Source: Marinobacter excellens HL-55
Lineage (GTDB): Bacteria > Pseudomonadota > Gammaproteobacteria > Pseudomonadales > Oleiphilaceae
NCBI GenBank assembly: GCA_001314845.1
Contig: LJZQ01000008.1
Span: forward strand, 1 to 64,000
Direction of reading: 5' to 3'
DNA: 64,000 nt
In this document: positions 1-9,474 of the stretch, piece after piece
Position numbering within the stretch: position 1 is the stretch's first letter
Layout of the letters: each line of letters begins with the position of its first letter
Position numbers and translations under genes: made by a program
Notes under the pieces: model-generated
Databases searched by the model: none
Told to the model about the DNA's origin: nothing
The model's input: only the letters and a program-made list of their open reading frames with translations

Positions 1-546
1 ACCGACGAATACAACGGCGATTTCAACACCATTAAAAGCAACCTGAACCGCGCCATCGACGCCGTCAACAAGATGATTGAGGATGCAAACATGCTGTCGC
101 AAGCAGCGGTGGAAGGCGCACTGGACACCCGAGCCGATGCCACCAAGCACGAGGGCGACTTCCGGCGCATCGTCCAGGGCGTCAATGACACGCTAGATGC
201 CGTCATCGGGCCGTTGAACGTGGCCGCTGATTACGTGGACCGTATCTCCCGCGGCGAGATCCCCGAGCCCATCACCGACGAATACAACGGTGACTTCAAC
301 ACCATCAAAAATAACCTGAACCGCGCCATCGGCGCCGTCAACAAGATGATTGAAGACGCCAATATGCTGGCGCAGGCAGCTGTCGAGGGCGCACTGGATA
401 CCCGAGCCGATGCCACCAAGCACGAGGGCGACTTCCGGCGCATCGTTCAAGGCGTCAATGAAACCCTGGACGCTGTAATCGGCCCCATCAATGAAATCAT
501 GCGGGTTATGCAAGTAGTAGAGAGCGGCAAACTCTCAGAGCGCATA
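1..546 (+). repeat. In-gene tandem repeat of about 273 bp (91 aa), roughly two copies, HAMP-like units
   Basis: ACCGACGAATACAACGG at 1 recurs at 274; MIEDANML at residues 1 and 92 of the ORF; near-identical DNA between copies. Confidence 0.85.
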
Positions 547-1614
547 CAGACTCCTTTCCGCGGCGATCTGCAGCGCCTGTCAGAATCCATCAATAACACA
601 TTGACGTCTGTGGTCGAACCCATCAATGATCTGATCGAAACAATGAGCGGTGTGGAAACAGGCGATTTAACCAGGCTCATTTCTGTCACTTGTAAAGGTG
701 ACATGGTTCAGCTCAAAGATGCCGTAAACAACACCATCAACAAACTCGAGCAAATGGCGATCGATATGAGGGTATCCGCCGATTCGCTCAACTCTGCTAC
801 CAAGCAGGTGAGCTCCACCGCCCATTCACTCAGCCAGGGCGCAAGTGAACAAGCCTCGAACGTTGTTCAAACAACATCCTCAGTTGAACAGATGACCGCC
901 TCTATCGCTCAGAACGCTGAGAACGCAAAGGTTACAGATGGTATTTCTCAGAAAGCGGCAAAAGAGGCGACGGAAGGCGGCGAGGCTGTTCAGAGAACCG
1001 TCAGTGCAATGAAAAGCATCGCAGAGAAGATCGGCATCATCGACGACATCGCTTATCAAACCAACTTGTTGGCATTGAATGCGGCGATTGAAGCGGCCAG
1101 GGCCGGTGACCATGGCAAAGGGTTTGCGGTGGTCGCCGCGGAAGTTCGCAAACTGGCAGAGAGAAGTCAGGTTGCGGCACAGGAAATCGGGGATCTTGCT
1201 TCAGGCTCGGTGGACCAGGCCGAGAAGGCAGGCCAACTGCTCGACGAAATGGTGCCATCAATCCAGAAAACCTCCGACCTGGTCCAAGAGATCAGCGCGG
1301 CATCTGATGAGCAGAGCATTGGTGCGAATCAAATCAACAGGGCCATGGACCAGCTGAACCAGATAACCCAGCAAAGTGCATCGTCCGCCGAAGAACTGGC
1401 GTCGACTGCGGAAGAAATGAACGCACAAGCAGAGCAACTGAAGCGGCAGATTGCCTTCTTCAAGGTTAACAATAACGCCTCTGCGGACACTATTGGTTTA
1501 ACCACCAGACCACCGGCTCCAAGAGCGCCGAAAGAGGTACATATGCCGCCGCCCCGAGCCCTGAATGGAAAAAACGGGCACACACATGATGAGGCGGAAT
1601 TTGGAGAGTTCTGA
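1..1614 (+). CDS. Methyl-accepting chemotaxis protein with tandem HAMP-like repeats (5' truncated by window edge)
   Basis: Frame is open from base 1 ([20 protein letters not shown]...) into the listed ORF at 73; 91-aa repeat [40 protein letters not shown] signalling hairpin [40 protein letters not shown]. Confidence 0.93.
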   Translation, partial: TDEYNGDFNTIKSNLNRAIDAVNKMIEDANMLSQAAVEGALDTRADATKHEGDFRRIVQGVNDTLDAVIGPLNVAADYVDRISRGEIPEPITDEYNGDFNTIKNNLNRAIGAVNKMIEDANMLAQAAVEGALDTRADATKHEGDFRRIVQGVNETLDAVIGPINEIMRVMQVVESGKLSERIQTPFRGDLQRLSESINNTLTSVVEPINDLIETMSGVETGDLTRLISVTCKGDMVQLKDAVNNTINKLEQMAIDMRVSADSLNSATKQVSSTAHSLSQGASEQASNVVQTTSSVEQMTASIAQNAENAKVTDGISQKAAKEATEGGEAVQRTVSAMKSIAEKIGIIDDIAYQTNLLALNAAIEAARAGDHGKGFAVVAAEVRKLAERSQVAAQEIGDLASGSVDQAEKAGQLLDEMVPSIQKTSDLVQEISAASDEQSIGANQINRAMDQLNQITQQSASSAEELASTAEEMNAQAEQLKRQIAFFKVNNNASADTIGLTTRPPAPRAPKEVHMPPPRALNGKNGHTHDEAEFGEF

Positions 1615-1635
1615 CCACCATTGAAACCTTCCCCC

Positions 1636-1670
1636 AAAGCTTCCAGTCCTTTCGGATGGCTGGAAGCTTT
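1636..1670 (+). terminator. Putative terminator hairpin downstream of the MCP gene
   Basis: AAAGCTTCCAG-TCCTTTCGGATGG-CTGGAAGCTTT, perfect 11-bp stem 22 nt after the stop; no strong T-tract. Confidence 0.6.
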
Positions 1671-1797
1671 GTAGGCCTTTCGACAGGTAGTGATTTAGCC
1701 GCTCTTCGTTGTCGTTTAAGCCAATGGCCATTAGCTGCGACAGTGTTGTGATAAGAAGACACAGAGGAGCCGACATATAGTCCACCGCATTTGCGCT

Positions 1798-2598
1798 TTG
1801 ATTTTCGTTGTTATCGCTGCGATACCCACACCCATATCAGCAGGAAACGAGTGGCAGGCCTACCCTGCCGACCTCGTCCAATACCATTACAAAGCCGAGA
1901 CGCTTGATAACCAGCATGAGGAGTACGTACAACTTCTCAGGCAAGCCTGGGCTTACCTCTTCAATGGCGAATTTAAACAAGCCAGAGATCTGGGCCTGGC
2001 GCTGGGCCCTGCCGGCTATTTTCCAGGTCTCTATGCCCAAGCGCTCTACGCCACACTGATCGAAACCGACCCAGAGTATCGGAAGACGCTGTTGGAGGAG
2101 GTAATCGCAAGAACAGATGAGATATTGCCAATGGCACCAGACCACCCAATGATTCGGTTCGGTAACACCTATGGCAAAGCCCGGATTCTGGAAAATCTAT
2201 CCGCGACCGAAGCAATGGCAACTGGATATACCTCAGATATCACCGGAGGACTGCAAGAACTGCTGGACGAGAACCCTGAGAATATCTATGCCATAGTGCT
2301 CTATGCTGGCGTTCAAGCAGGAATCATCGAAAAAGCTGGTAGTTTCATCGGCAGGGTCACCTACGGCGCACGTAAGTCGAGTATTGAGGAGCTTTGCCAA
2401 CGGGCATATGAAATTGCGCCTGGTTACCCAGGGCTCTACTACGAGCATGCCAGATCAGTCCAAAAGCTGGATGAAAAATCTGGCACTCAGCAAGCGCTGG
2501 AACACCTCCGTGCAATAGCCTCTATCGGCGCGGTCTCGGCAGAAGACGAGCTCATAAAACATCGGGCGGATTCGCTTACACACAAGCTCACCCGCTAA
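1798..2598 (+). CDS. Hypothetical exported protein, TPR-like helical repeats
   Basis: Full ORF, hydrophobic N-terminus, TPR-like segments (QAWAYLFNGEFKQARDLGLALGP, LCQRAYEIAPGYPGLYYEHARSVQKL). Confidence 0.6.
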   Translation: MIFVVIAAIPTPISAGNEWQAYPADLVQYHYKAETLDNQHEEYVQLLRQAWAYLFNGEFKQARDLGLALGPAGYFPGLYAQALYATLIETDPEYRKTLLEEVIARTDEILPMAPDHPMIRFGNTYGKARILENLSATEAMATGYTSDITGGLQELLDENPENIYAIVLYAGVQAGIIEKAGSFIGRVTYGARKSSIEELCQRAYEIAPGYPGLYYEHARSVQKLDEKSGTQQALEHLRAIASIGAVSAEDELIKHRADSLTHKLTR

Positions 2599-4546
2599 GA
2601 GATTTCGCCACTACGGTGTCTGCAATTAACTCAGCTGCCTGCGGGTGGCCGAAAAAGTAACCCTGAAAAGCCGGGCACCCCAAGCCGAGCAGTATATCAA
2701 GCTCCTCGCGGGTCTCAACGCCTTCCGCTAGTGCGTTTAGTCCGGTGCTGCGTGCCAACGCGAGCATCATGGAGGCAATGGCCTCGTTGGTGCGCTCTTT
2801 AGTAATATCCCGAACGAATGACTGATCGATTTTTAGTTCATCAAAAGGCAACTCTTTAACATACCGAAGAGACGAATAACCCGTACCAAAATCATCCAGG
2901 GAAAACCGGACACCAAGCTCCTTTAGCCGCAGCATTTTGTCCGCCACCTGAACCAGGTCCTGAGCCAATGCGCTTTCAGTAACTTCCAGTTTCAGCCGGT
3001 TTGCAGGAGCACCAGACTCAGCCAATACCGCGGTAACCTCATCAACGAAAGATGCTTGCTTAAATTGCTCCGAACTCACGTTTACCGCGATGACAAGATT
3101 TGCCACCTCGCGATGACCAGCACTCCAAACAGCGAGTTGCCGGCACGCCTCATTCAGAACCCACTTACCGATCCCCAGAATCAGCCCATTCGCCTCTGCA
3201 AAGGGTATGAAGACTCCGGGCGACACCATTCCAACCCCCGGCCTATGCCAACGGATCAAAGCCTCAACACCGGTCGGAGTGCCTTGACAGTCAACTTGCA
3301 ACTGATAATTCAGCTTGAACTGCTGGTCCCGGATGGCCTGTCTGAGGGCCGAATCAAGATCTACACGTTCATTTATCGCTCGCTGAAGCTCGGTTGAAAA
3401 AAAGCAGCTTCGGTTCTTGCCGTCATCTTTGGCCTTGTACATCGATAACTCTGAGTGTCGCAGCACCTCGTCAAAACTTGAGGCATAGTTGTAAAACAAC
3501 GCCACGCCAATACTCGCCGTCAAAACTACATCTTGGTTATCAACTAAAAATGGCCGGCTGAGCATCTGATACACGCGCTCCACCAGAGTCTCCGCAGACT
3601 CTCTGGCACCTTGTTCAGTATTGCTGAGTTGGGGCGTGGCCAAAGCAAAAACATCGCCCTCAATCCGCGACAATGCCCCACCCGGCGGGACGATGTATTT
3701 GAGGCGCGATGCGACACCGGCTAGAAGCTTATCCCCCGTAGCGTGACCTTCTGCGTCGTTGATCACACGAAAATCATCCAGATCAATCAGGAAAAAACCA
3801 CCGAAACACTCTCTCTCGCTACTGAACTCAATAAACCGCCCTACAACATCTCGGAAGGACTGGCGGACCATAAGCCCCGTTAGCTCGTCAACAATACGGT
3901 CATCCTCATTGCTGTTGGCGACTATTAACAGTTCAGATGTGGCGTCACTCGGACTCCCTAGCGAACCATCGTCGGCGCCTCGGTCGATGTCATCCAGAGC
4001 GCATCCGAGCAGCCCGCCAACGGTCCTTAAACACTCCAGTTCAACATCTAAAGGTTTGCCCGCATCTACCTCTAATGCGAGAGTCCCTGTCAAATAGCTA
4101 CTTCTACCCTTCAACGGCAAAAACAAAAGTTCATACTGGTAGTTGGCAACACTACTGCTTAGACGAGTGACGTCCAAATAATCCAGGACTGGAGACAGGC
4201 GCCTGAGCTCAGGCCAAAAATCGATAAAAGACACTTCAGAATGGTTGGGCCTTCCATTACTCCAAATGGCCCTTATGGTCAGTGCAGCATTATCGCCAGA
4301 GTCGCGCAGCAGAGCGCACCGGGTCCCGTGAAACAGCCTTCCGAGTTCCGCACAAATTAACTCTAGCTCAGACTCAGACCCTGTCTGCCAAAAATTGGTA
4401 ACGGACCTGGCTATGGCCAGCAATTCAGATGACCCTCTTCCCAGGAGGTCACCTGCGTTCTTGTTATCAATCATCCCGTCAGCCCCTTCGCCTACCCCAA
4501 CCACCTCCCTGCGGCAGATGTGGACCTTAATAGATGAGAAACACAC
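2588..4546 (-). CDS. GAF-like/GGDEF/EAL protein; GGDEF degenerate (RIEGDVF), EAL intact: probable c-di-GMP phosphodiesterase
   Basis: GVEALIRWHRP, LDDFGTGYSSLRYVKELPFDELKIDQSFV, LAEGVET; degenerate GGDEF signature. True start may be internal. Confidence 0.88.
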   Translation of the reverse strand: MCFSSIKVHICRREVVGVGEGADGMIDNKNAGDLLGRGSSELLAIARSVTNFWQTGSESELELICAELGRLFHGTRCALLRDSGDNAALTIRAIWSNGRPNHSEVSFIDFWPELRRLSPVLDYLDVTRLSSSVANYQYELLFLPLKGRSSYLTGTLALEVDAGKPLDVELECLRTVGGLLGCALDDIDRGADDGSLGSPSDATSELLIVANSNEDDRIVDELTGLMVRQSFRDVVGRFIEFSSERECFGGFFLIDLDDFRVINDAEGHATGDKLLAGVASRLKYIVPPGGALSRIEGDVFALATPQLSNTEQGARESAETLVERVYQMLSRPFLVDNQDVVLTASIGVALFYNYASSFDEVLRHSELSMYKAKDDGKNRSCFFSTELQRAINERVDLDSALRQAIRDQQFKLNYQLQVDCQGTPTGVEALIRWHRPGVGMVSPGVFIPFAEANGLILGIGKWVLNEACRQLAVWSAGHREVANLVIAVNVSSEQFKQASFVDEVTAVLAESGAPANRLKLEVTESALAQDLVQVADKMLRLKELGVRFSLDDFGTGYSSLRYVKELPFDELKIDQSFVRDITKERTNEAIASMMLALARSTGLNALAEGVETREELDILLGLGCPAFQGYFFGHPQAAELIADTVVAKSLSG

Positions 4547-4624
4547 AGTTCCTCAGTAAAGAGTAGACCATTAACGGTAATCAGCCATAACACCGTTCAA
4601 AAAACGCGACATGTAACCGAAAGC

Positions 4625-5332
4625 TCACGGCGTTGTTCGTGCAACCGAGATCAACAGCTCCCTCTGCTCTGACTCCAGACGATCGCACATTCGCTGTGCA
4701 AAGCGCTGCTGAGCAATATCTGTTGCAGCGTCTCTCAAACTGAAGTACTTATCCTGTAATTCTAGATTGTGCTGCATGCAAATCTGAAGACGCTCAGCAT
4801 CCCCACCCAAATCCTTGGACCAAGACAAACCGACGGACTTTTCGCGAAACAACGAGCGATCAGGCTCCCGACCGTTTTTTATCGCCATCACGATTTCTGT
4901 AAGCTCAACAATCGTCGTTATATCTTCAGCCAGATAGTCTGCCGTCAAAAGTTGTAAGCGCTTATAGGCAAAAGGTGCGGGCAAATCCGGGGGCACCCCG
5001 TCCCACATCGCAGATTGATGAGCATCGTTCCCGTAGCGATCGCCGACCGCTTTCATGGAGGGCCCAACAACGTTGCTCCAAGTGCCATCATCTATGCACT
5101 CTGCAGGGTTAACACCCTTCAACACCAAAAACAGAATGGACACTGGCTGATGGTTTATAACTTCCTGGCCTCTGAGCAAAGCCGCGCGTGCCTCATTGTC
5201 ATCCGACGTAACTTTTATAAGCCTACGACTGCCATCTTTCTCGTATATCAAATGAATGAAACTTTCTAAGTCGACTTCGTATCGATCTGGGCAATCAGCG
5301 AGGGAGAAGAATCCCCGTTCCAAACGTGCCAT
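4625..5332 (-). CDS. Conserved hypothetical protein
   Basis: Intact ORF starting 4 nt after the upstream ORF; likely two-gene operon. Confidence 0.5.
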   Translation of the reverse strand: MARLERGFFSLADCPDRYEVDLESFIHLIYEKDGSRRLIKVTSDDNEARAALLRGQEVINHQPVSILFLVLKGVNPAECIDDGTWSNVVGPSMKAVGDRYGNDAHQSAMWDGVPPDLPAPFAYKRLQLLTADYLAEDITTIVELTEIVMAIKNGREPDRSLFREKSVGLSWSKDLGGDAERLQICMQHNLELQDKYFSLRDAATDIAQQRFAQRMCDRLESEQRELLISVARTTP

Positions 5333-5336
5333 CAGT

Positions 5337-5768
5337 CTAATCCCCCAAAACGAAATCGATTTGGTCTATCAGTTCGCTCCAGTTGTCCTCAGCAAGCACG
5401 CCTGCCTCTATACAAAAGGCACAATGACGCTTCTTGCACGTTTCCGTGTCATGGATCAGGACTCCATTATCCAGCTTGGGTGCAAACTCTCTGATGTCTC
5501 GCGGCGGCACGGATTGTAAATACTCATGCAGAGCCGTTTCAGCCAATATTTCGGTCGCAAACGGCCCCAAATCGCCCTCGTCCCTGGTCAGCGCAAACCA
5601 CCCAACGGATGTACTTACCAGGCGAGAGCTGTGCGACCTAACGAACTTGGAACGTTCAGGAAACTCTGCGACCTCTGCAGTACTACTGACATCCCCCCGT
5701 GTATGCGCAGGGGGCGCAATTGGGTCTTTCGAAGTGTCTTTGCTTCGCCTGGAGAATAACTTCGCCAT
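5337..5768 (-). CDS. Hypothetical protein with C-terminal Cys cluster (CKKRHCAFC)
   Basis: Intact ORF, tightly linked to 4625..5332. Confidence 0.45.
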   Translation of the reverse strand: MAKLFSRRSKDTSKDPIAPPAHTRGDVSSTAEVAEFPERSKFVRSHSSRLVSTSVGWFALTRDEGDLGPFATEILAETALHEYLQSVPPRDIREFAPKLDNGVLIHDTETCKKRHCAFCIEAGVLAEDNWSELIDQIDFVLGD

Positions 5769-5920
5769 GTATCACCAAAATAGGTTCATGAACGCCACTG
5801 AAAACTTCTAGTTAATTGTATAATACACAATATGCCGTACTTTTTACGAATAGAAAATAACAATGGCCTTGAGCTAATGCCACAGATCTGATTTTAGGTG
5901 ATAGCTTGGACTAACAAGAA

Positions 5921-5939
5921 GCCCCTCCGGAAGAGGGGC
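5921..5939 (-). terminator. Putative rho-independent terminator 3' of mvaT-like gene
   Basis: GCCCCTC-CGGAA-GAGGGGC hairpin; minus-strand reading followed by TTCTTGTT. Confidence 0.55.
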
Positions 5940-6015
5940 GAGGGGCGAATCACTGCCGAACGAATTTTCTGATGACCGTTTCCGTAACCCAAAAGCGACT
6001 CGCCTCCGAAGTAGC

Positions 6016-6381
6016 TTAGTCCTGCTGCCAACTCTGAACAGCTTCTTTGCCGTGCTTCTCACGCCAATCGTTCAAAGTTTTATGGTTGCCGCCGCGAGTC
6101 TTGACTAATTCACCAGTATGGGGATTTTTGTAGGTTTTCATTGGGCGCTTGGCACGAGTAACAGGCGCATCAACTTTAGTCCCTGTTAAAGATGGATCAA
6201 TCGCTGCCAGAATCTGAAACACATCCTTAGGCGATTTTCCATATTCCTGCATTAGAGCACGAACCTTGTTTTCAAATTCAAGTTCGCTTTTCAGCGCCTG
6301 ATCCTCTTCAAGCTTTTCAAGCTCAGCAGCCAGCTTTTCCATAAGCTGTTTCTTTTGGTAGTAATCGTTAATCTTTGCCAT
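6016..6381 (-). CDS. mvaT: MvaT/MvaU-type H-NS family xenogeneic silencer
   Basis: MAKINDYYQKKQLMEKLAAELEKLEED... and C-terminal YKNPHTGELVKTRGGNHKTLNDWREKHGKEAVQSW, matching the MvaT AT-hook-like domain. ORF opens at 6456 but the start at 6381 fits the family. Confidence 0.88.
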   Translation of the reverse strand: MAKINDYYQKKQLMEKLAAELEKLEEDQALKSELEFENKVRALMQEYGKSPKDVFQILAAIDPSLTGTKVDAPVTRAKRPMKTYKNPHTGELVKTRGGNHKTLNDWREKHGKEAVQSWQQD

Positions 6382-6494
6382 GTAAGTAAAACCTTCTTCG
6401 ATGGATTTTAATAAAAATGATTCTACAGATAAACTCACGCAATCATAATAAATCATTCACAAATTGGCAAAACAAAACTCTTACGGCCAATTAA

Positions 6495-6526
6495 TAAAAA
6501 AAGCCCGACAGCAATGCCGGGCTTTT
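6495..6526 (-). terminator. Strong rho-independent terminator ending the minus-strand polysaccharide operon
   Basis: Minus strand: AAAAGCCCGGCATTGCTGTCGGGCTTTTTTTATT, GC-rich stem plus T-tract. Confidence 0.88.
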
Positions 6527-6532
6527 CAACGA

Positions 6533-6588
6533 TGGGGGGCAAACCCCTGTACATTTCATACCACCAAATGTCTTGGGGTCTGCCCCAG
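6533..6588. repeat. Palindromic element copy A (GGGGTC family, ACATTT/AAATGT inner stem)
   Basis: TGGGGGGCAAACCCCTGTACATTTCATACCACCAAATGTCTTGGGGTCTGCCCCA. Confidence 0.75.
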
Positions 6589-6590
6589 TT

Positions 6591-7853
6591 TTACAGGCGC
6601 AAATCGGCTTGCCCCAATGGCAATACACCTTTCAAATCAAACAAAACACCATTGCTATTGGTATAACTACGTAATTCGTCCGCATTCAAAGCCGCATATT
6701 CCCTGTGCGGAACCGCGAGCAAGACGGCATTGTAGTTTCCTTTAGCCGGCTCTGGCACCAAAGAAATACCATATTCATGCTCAGCCTCGGCGTTATCGGC
6801 CCAGCAATCGGTAACATCCACCTGGCAGCCATAATCCTGAAGTTCGCGCACTACATCAATCACACGGGTATTGCGCAAATCCGGGCAATTCTCTTTAAAG
6901 GTAAAGCCCATAATCAAAATCCGGGAACCGGCAATCGTATGGCCTTTTTTAATCATCACCTTCACCAGGGCCGAAGCAGCATAAGGCCCCATATTGTCAT
7001 TCACCCGGCGCCCGGCAAGAATAATCTCCGGGTTATAGCCAATCGCCTGAGCTTTATGGGTGAGATAATAAGGGTCCACCCCAATACAATGTCCCCCTAC
7101 AAGGCCAGGTTTAAAGGGCAAAAAATTCCATTTGGTTCCGGCGGCGGCCAATACCTCATTGGTATCAATCTTCAAACGCGCAAAAATCATCGACAACTCA
7201 TTCATCAATGCAATGTTCAAATCACGCTGAGTATTTTCAATTACCTTGGCAGCTTCTGCGACCTTAATAGAGCTCGCTTTGTGGGTACCGGCGGTGATGA
7301 TATCCGCGTACAGGGCGTCAACTTCTTCAGCAATCTCGGGCGTAGAGCCAGACGTCACCTTCATGATCGTTGTTACCCGGTGCTCTTTATCACCCGGGTT
7401 GATCCGCTCCGGGCTATAACCGGCGAAGAAATCCTGGTTAAAGGCAAGGCCAGATAACTTCTCCAGCACCGGCACACACACTTCTTCGGTAGCGCCTGGG
7501 AACACCGTGGATTCGTAAATCACAATGTCGCCCTTCTTCAACACCTTACCCACACTCTCACTGGCTTTCACCAGCGGCGTCAGGTCGGGAGATTTGTATT
7601 CATCAATGGGCGTAGGCACCGTCACAATGTAGATCTGGCACTCCGCAATGCCCTCCAGCGAATCCGTGAAGGACAGGTGCTTCGCTGCCACCAACTCATC
7701 CGCAGACACCTCACGGGTAAAATCCACCCCATTCTTAAGCTCGGCAATACGCTTGCTGTTGATATCAAAACCAACCACCTCGCGCTTCTCACCAAAGGCC
7801 ACAGCCAAAGGCAATCCCACATAACCCAAGCCAATAACACCAATCCTTTTCAT
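6591..7853 (-). CDS. Nucleotide-sugar dehydrogenase (TviB/WbpO family), copy 1
   Basis: [63 protein letters not shown] opens at 7901; family start at 7853. Confidence 0.93.
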   Translation of the reverse strand: MKRIGVIGLGYVGLPLAVAFGEKREVVGFDINSKRIAELKNGVDFTREVSADELVAAKHLSFTDSLEGIAECQIYIVTVPTPIDEYKSPDLTPLVKASESVGKVLKKGDIVIYESTVFPGATEEVCVPVLEKLSGLAFNQDFFAGYSPERINPGDKEHRVTTIMKVTSGSTPEIAEEVDALYADIITAGTHKASSIKVAEAAKVIENTQRDLNIALMNELSMIFARLKIDTNEVLAAAGTKWNFLPFKPGLVGGHCIGVDPYYLTHKAQAIGYNPEIILAGRRVNDNMGPYAASALVKVMIKKGHTIAGSRILIMGFTFKENCPDLRNTRVIDVVRELQDYGCQVDVTDCWADNAEAEHEYGISLVPEPAKGNYNAVLLAVPHREYAALNADELRSYTNSNGVLFDLKGVLPLGQADLRL

Positions 7854-7865
7854 TAATCCTCCCAT

Positions 7866-7924
7866 TTTGGGGACAGACCCCAAGACATTTTGATCGGTCA
7901 AATGTTCTGGGGTCTGACCCCAAA
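7866..7924. repeat. Palindromic element copy B (GGGGTC family)
   Basis: TTTGGGGACAGACCCCAAGACATTTTGATCGGTCAAATGTTCTGGGGTCTGACCCCAAA, long imperfect palindrome. Confidence 0.85.
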
Positions 7925-7928
7925 TCTG

Positions 7929-9416
7929 TTAGTTTGGTATCACCACTGCAGCCTCAGACAGCCTTTCACGCAACTCCCCCTGCAAAGCCCGCTTCGCGCC
8001 CTCGTCCCCATGAACAATTCGAATCTCGCTGGGCGCTTGAGGAATACCCTCCACAAAGCGCAACAAATCCTCCTGCCCGGCGTGGGCGGAATAGCCGCCT
8101 ACGGTGTGAACCTGGGCGCGAATATCGTAGCGTTCGCCGTCCAGATCTACCCAACCGCCGCGAGGGCCGTATGTAAGAATGTTGCGGCCCGGGGTGCCTG
8201 CAGCCTGGTAGCCCACAAACAATACGTCGTTACGGGCATCGCCCAGCATCGCTTTCAGATAATTTACCACCCTGCCGCCAGCGCACATACCGGAACCTGC
8301 GATCACCACGCAGGGGCGATGGGATTTAGCGAGGTATTCCACCGCATTGAGATGGTCCTCGTGGGAATTGATAACGGTGAGTTGCTCGAAGGAAAGCGGA
8401 TGTCGGCCGGCTTTTACCAGGGCTCGCGCTTCATCATCCCAGAAGGGTTTGAGATCGCGGTATATTTTGGTGAACTCGGCGGCCAGGGGGGAATCGACGA
8501 CGATTTCCAGATTGCTCCAGGTCAGAGACTCGCTACGGGGTCTGTCCCCTTGGGGACTGACCCCAATGGCACCATCCCCAAACTCCGCAATCAGCCCTTC
8601 GATCTCATACAACAACTCCTGAGTGCGCCCAATACTGAACGCCGGTATCAACACCGTACCGCCATCCTCCAACGCGTGCTCAAGAACCGCCTTCAGCCGG
8701 TAACGCCTGGTTTCCCGGTCTTCGTGGTTCTTATCACCGTAAGTACTCTCAATCACCAGGCGATCAGCACGCTCCGGGGGAGTAGGCTCCGGCAGCAAGG
8801 GAGAATGAGGCGCGCCGAGATCCCCGCTGAAAACAATGCGCTCTGCCGCTGAGCCAGACACCGCATCGCACTCCACATAAGCCGACCCCAAAATGTGCCC
8901 TGCCCGCTGCAAACGCACCTTCAAACTTCCAGCCTCTTCCTCAAACACCGAATGCCAGCGGCCATAAGGCAGCGGCACAACCCTCGCCCGTATCAGCTGC
9001 AAAACACGATTAATCAAACCGCGATCCCGAGTGAAGCCAATTTTCAGGGCGTCTTCCAGGATTTCCGGGAGCATAATGGCGGTAGGTTCGGAGCAAATGA
9101 TCGGGCCGTCAAAGCCGGCGGCGAGCAGGTAGGGAATCCGGCCTACGTGGTCGATGTGCACGTGGGTAACAACCAGGGCGCGGAGGTGGTCAACGGGGAA
9201 GTCGATGGCCAGATCGGAGGCGGACGAGCGGTTTGTGGCGTCTTGGCCTTGGAACAGGCCGCAGTCTATGAGGATGCCTGGATGGGAGTTTGACGCTGGC
9301 AGATGGGTGGGGGCTGACCCCGAGGGATCAGACCCCTTTATAGCCTGCAATAATCGAAGCTCGTGGCACGAGCCCGTTACGCCATTTACGGCGCCGTGGT
9401 GCTTAATTTCAATCAT
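7929..9416 (-). CDS. MBL-fold/beta-CASP metallohydrolase (RNA exonuclease-like)
   Basis: VVTHVHIDHVGRIPYLLAAGFDGPI, VIESTYGDKNHE, IAGSGMCAGGRVVNYL, VHTVGGYSAHAGQEDLL; contains two apparent in-frame insertions. Confidence 0.92.
   Translation of the reverse strand: MIEIKHHGAVNGVTGSCHELRLLQAIKGSDPSGSAPTHLPASNSHPGILIDCGLFQGQDATNRSSASDLAIDFPVDHLRALVVTHVHIDHVGRIPYLLAAGFDGPIICSEPTAIMLPEILEDALKIGFTRDRGLINRVLQLIRARVVPLPYGRWHSVFEEEAGSLKVRLQRAGHILGSAYVECDAVSGSAAERIVFSGDLGAPHSPLLPEPTPPERADRLVIESTYGDKNHEDRETRRYRLKAVLEHALEDGGTVLIPAFSIGRTQELLYEIEGLIAEFGDGAIGVSPQGDRPRSESLTWSNLEIVVDSPLAAEFTKIYRDLKPFWDDEARALVKAGRHPLSFEQLTVINSHEDHLNAVEYLAKSHRPCVVIAGSGMCAGGRVVNYLKAMLGDARNDVLFVGYQAAGTPGRNILTYGPRGGWVDLDGERYDIRAQVHTVGGYSAHAGQEDLLRFVEGIPQAPSEIRIVHGDEGAKRALQGELRERLSEAAVVIPN
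8536..8566. repeat. Palindromic element copy C, within the MBL CDS
   Basis: CGGGGTCTGTCCCC-TTGGGGACTGACCCCAA. Confidence 0.75.
9308..9339. repeat. Palindromic element copy D, within the MBL CDS
   Basis: TGGGGGCTGACCCCGAGGGATCAGACCCCTTT. Confidence 0.7.
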
Positions 9417-9474
9417 TTACACTTCCCTGTAATTAAAAATACAAAGTTAAGCCCCTAAAATAAATTTCATATAT

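Noticed and set aside
2588-4546. Active diguanylate cyclase
   Set aside because: GGDEF signature is replaced by IEGDVF, while EAL motifs are intact, so phosphodiesterase is the safer call.
6705-7457. Long plus-strand ORF opposite the dehydrogenase (also 7890..8852, 28303..28944, 48187..49116, 44597..45295, 59594..60445)
   Set aside because: These are antisense shadows of strongly supported minus-strand genes and show no recognisable domains.
6533-9339. GGGGTC palindromes as a CRISPR array
   Set aside because: Copies are irregularly spaced, differ in length and are separated by genes; no spacer pattern and no cas genes.
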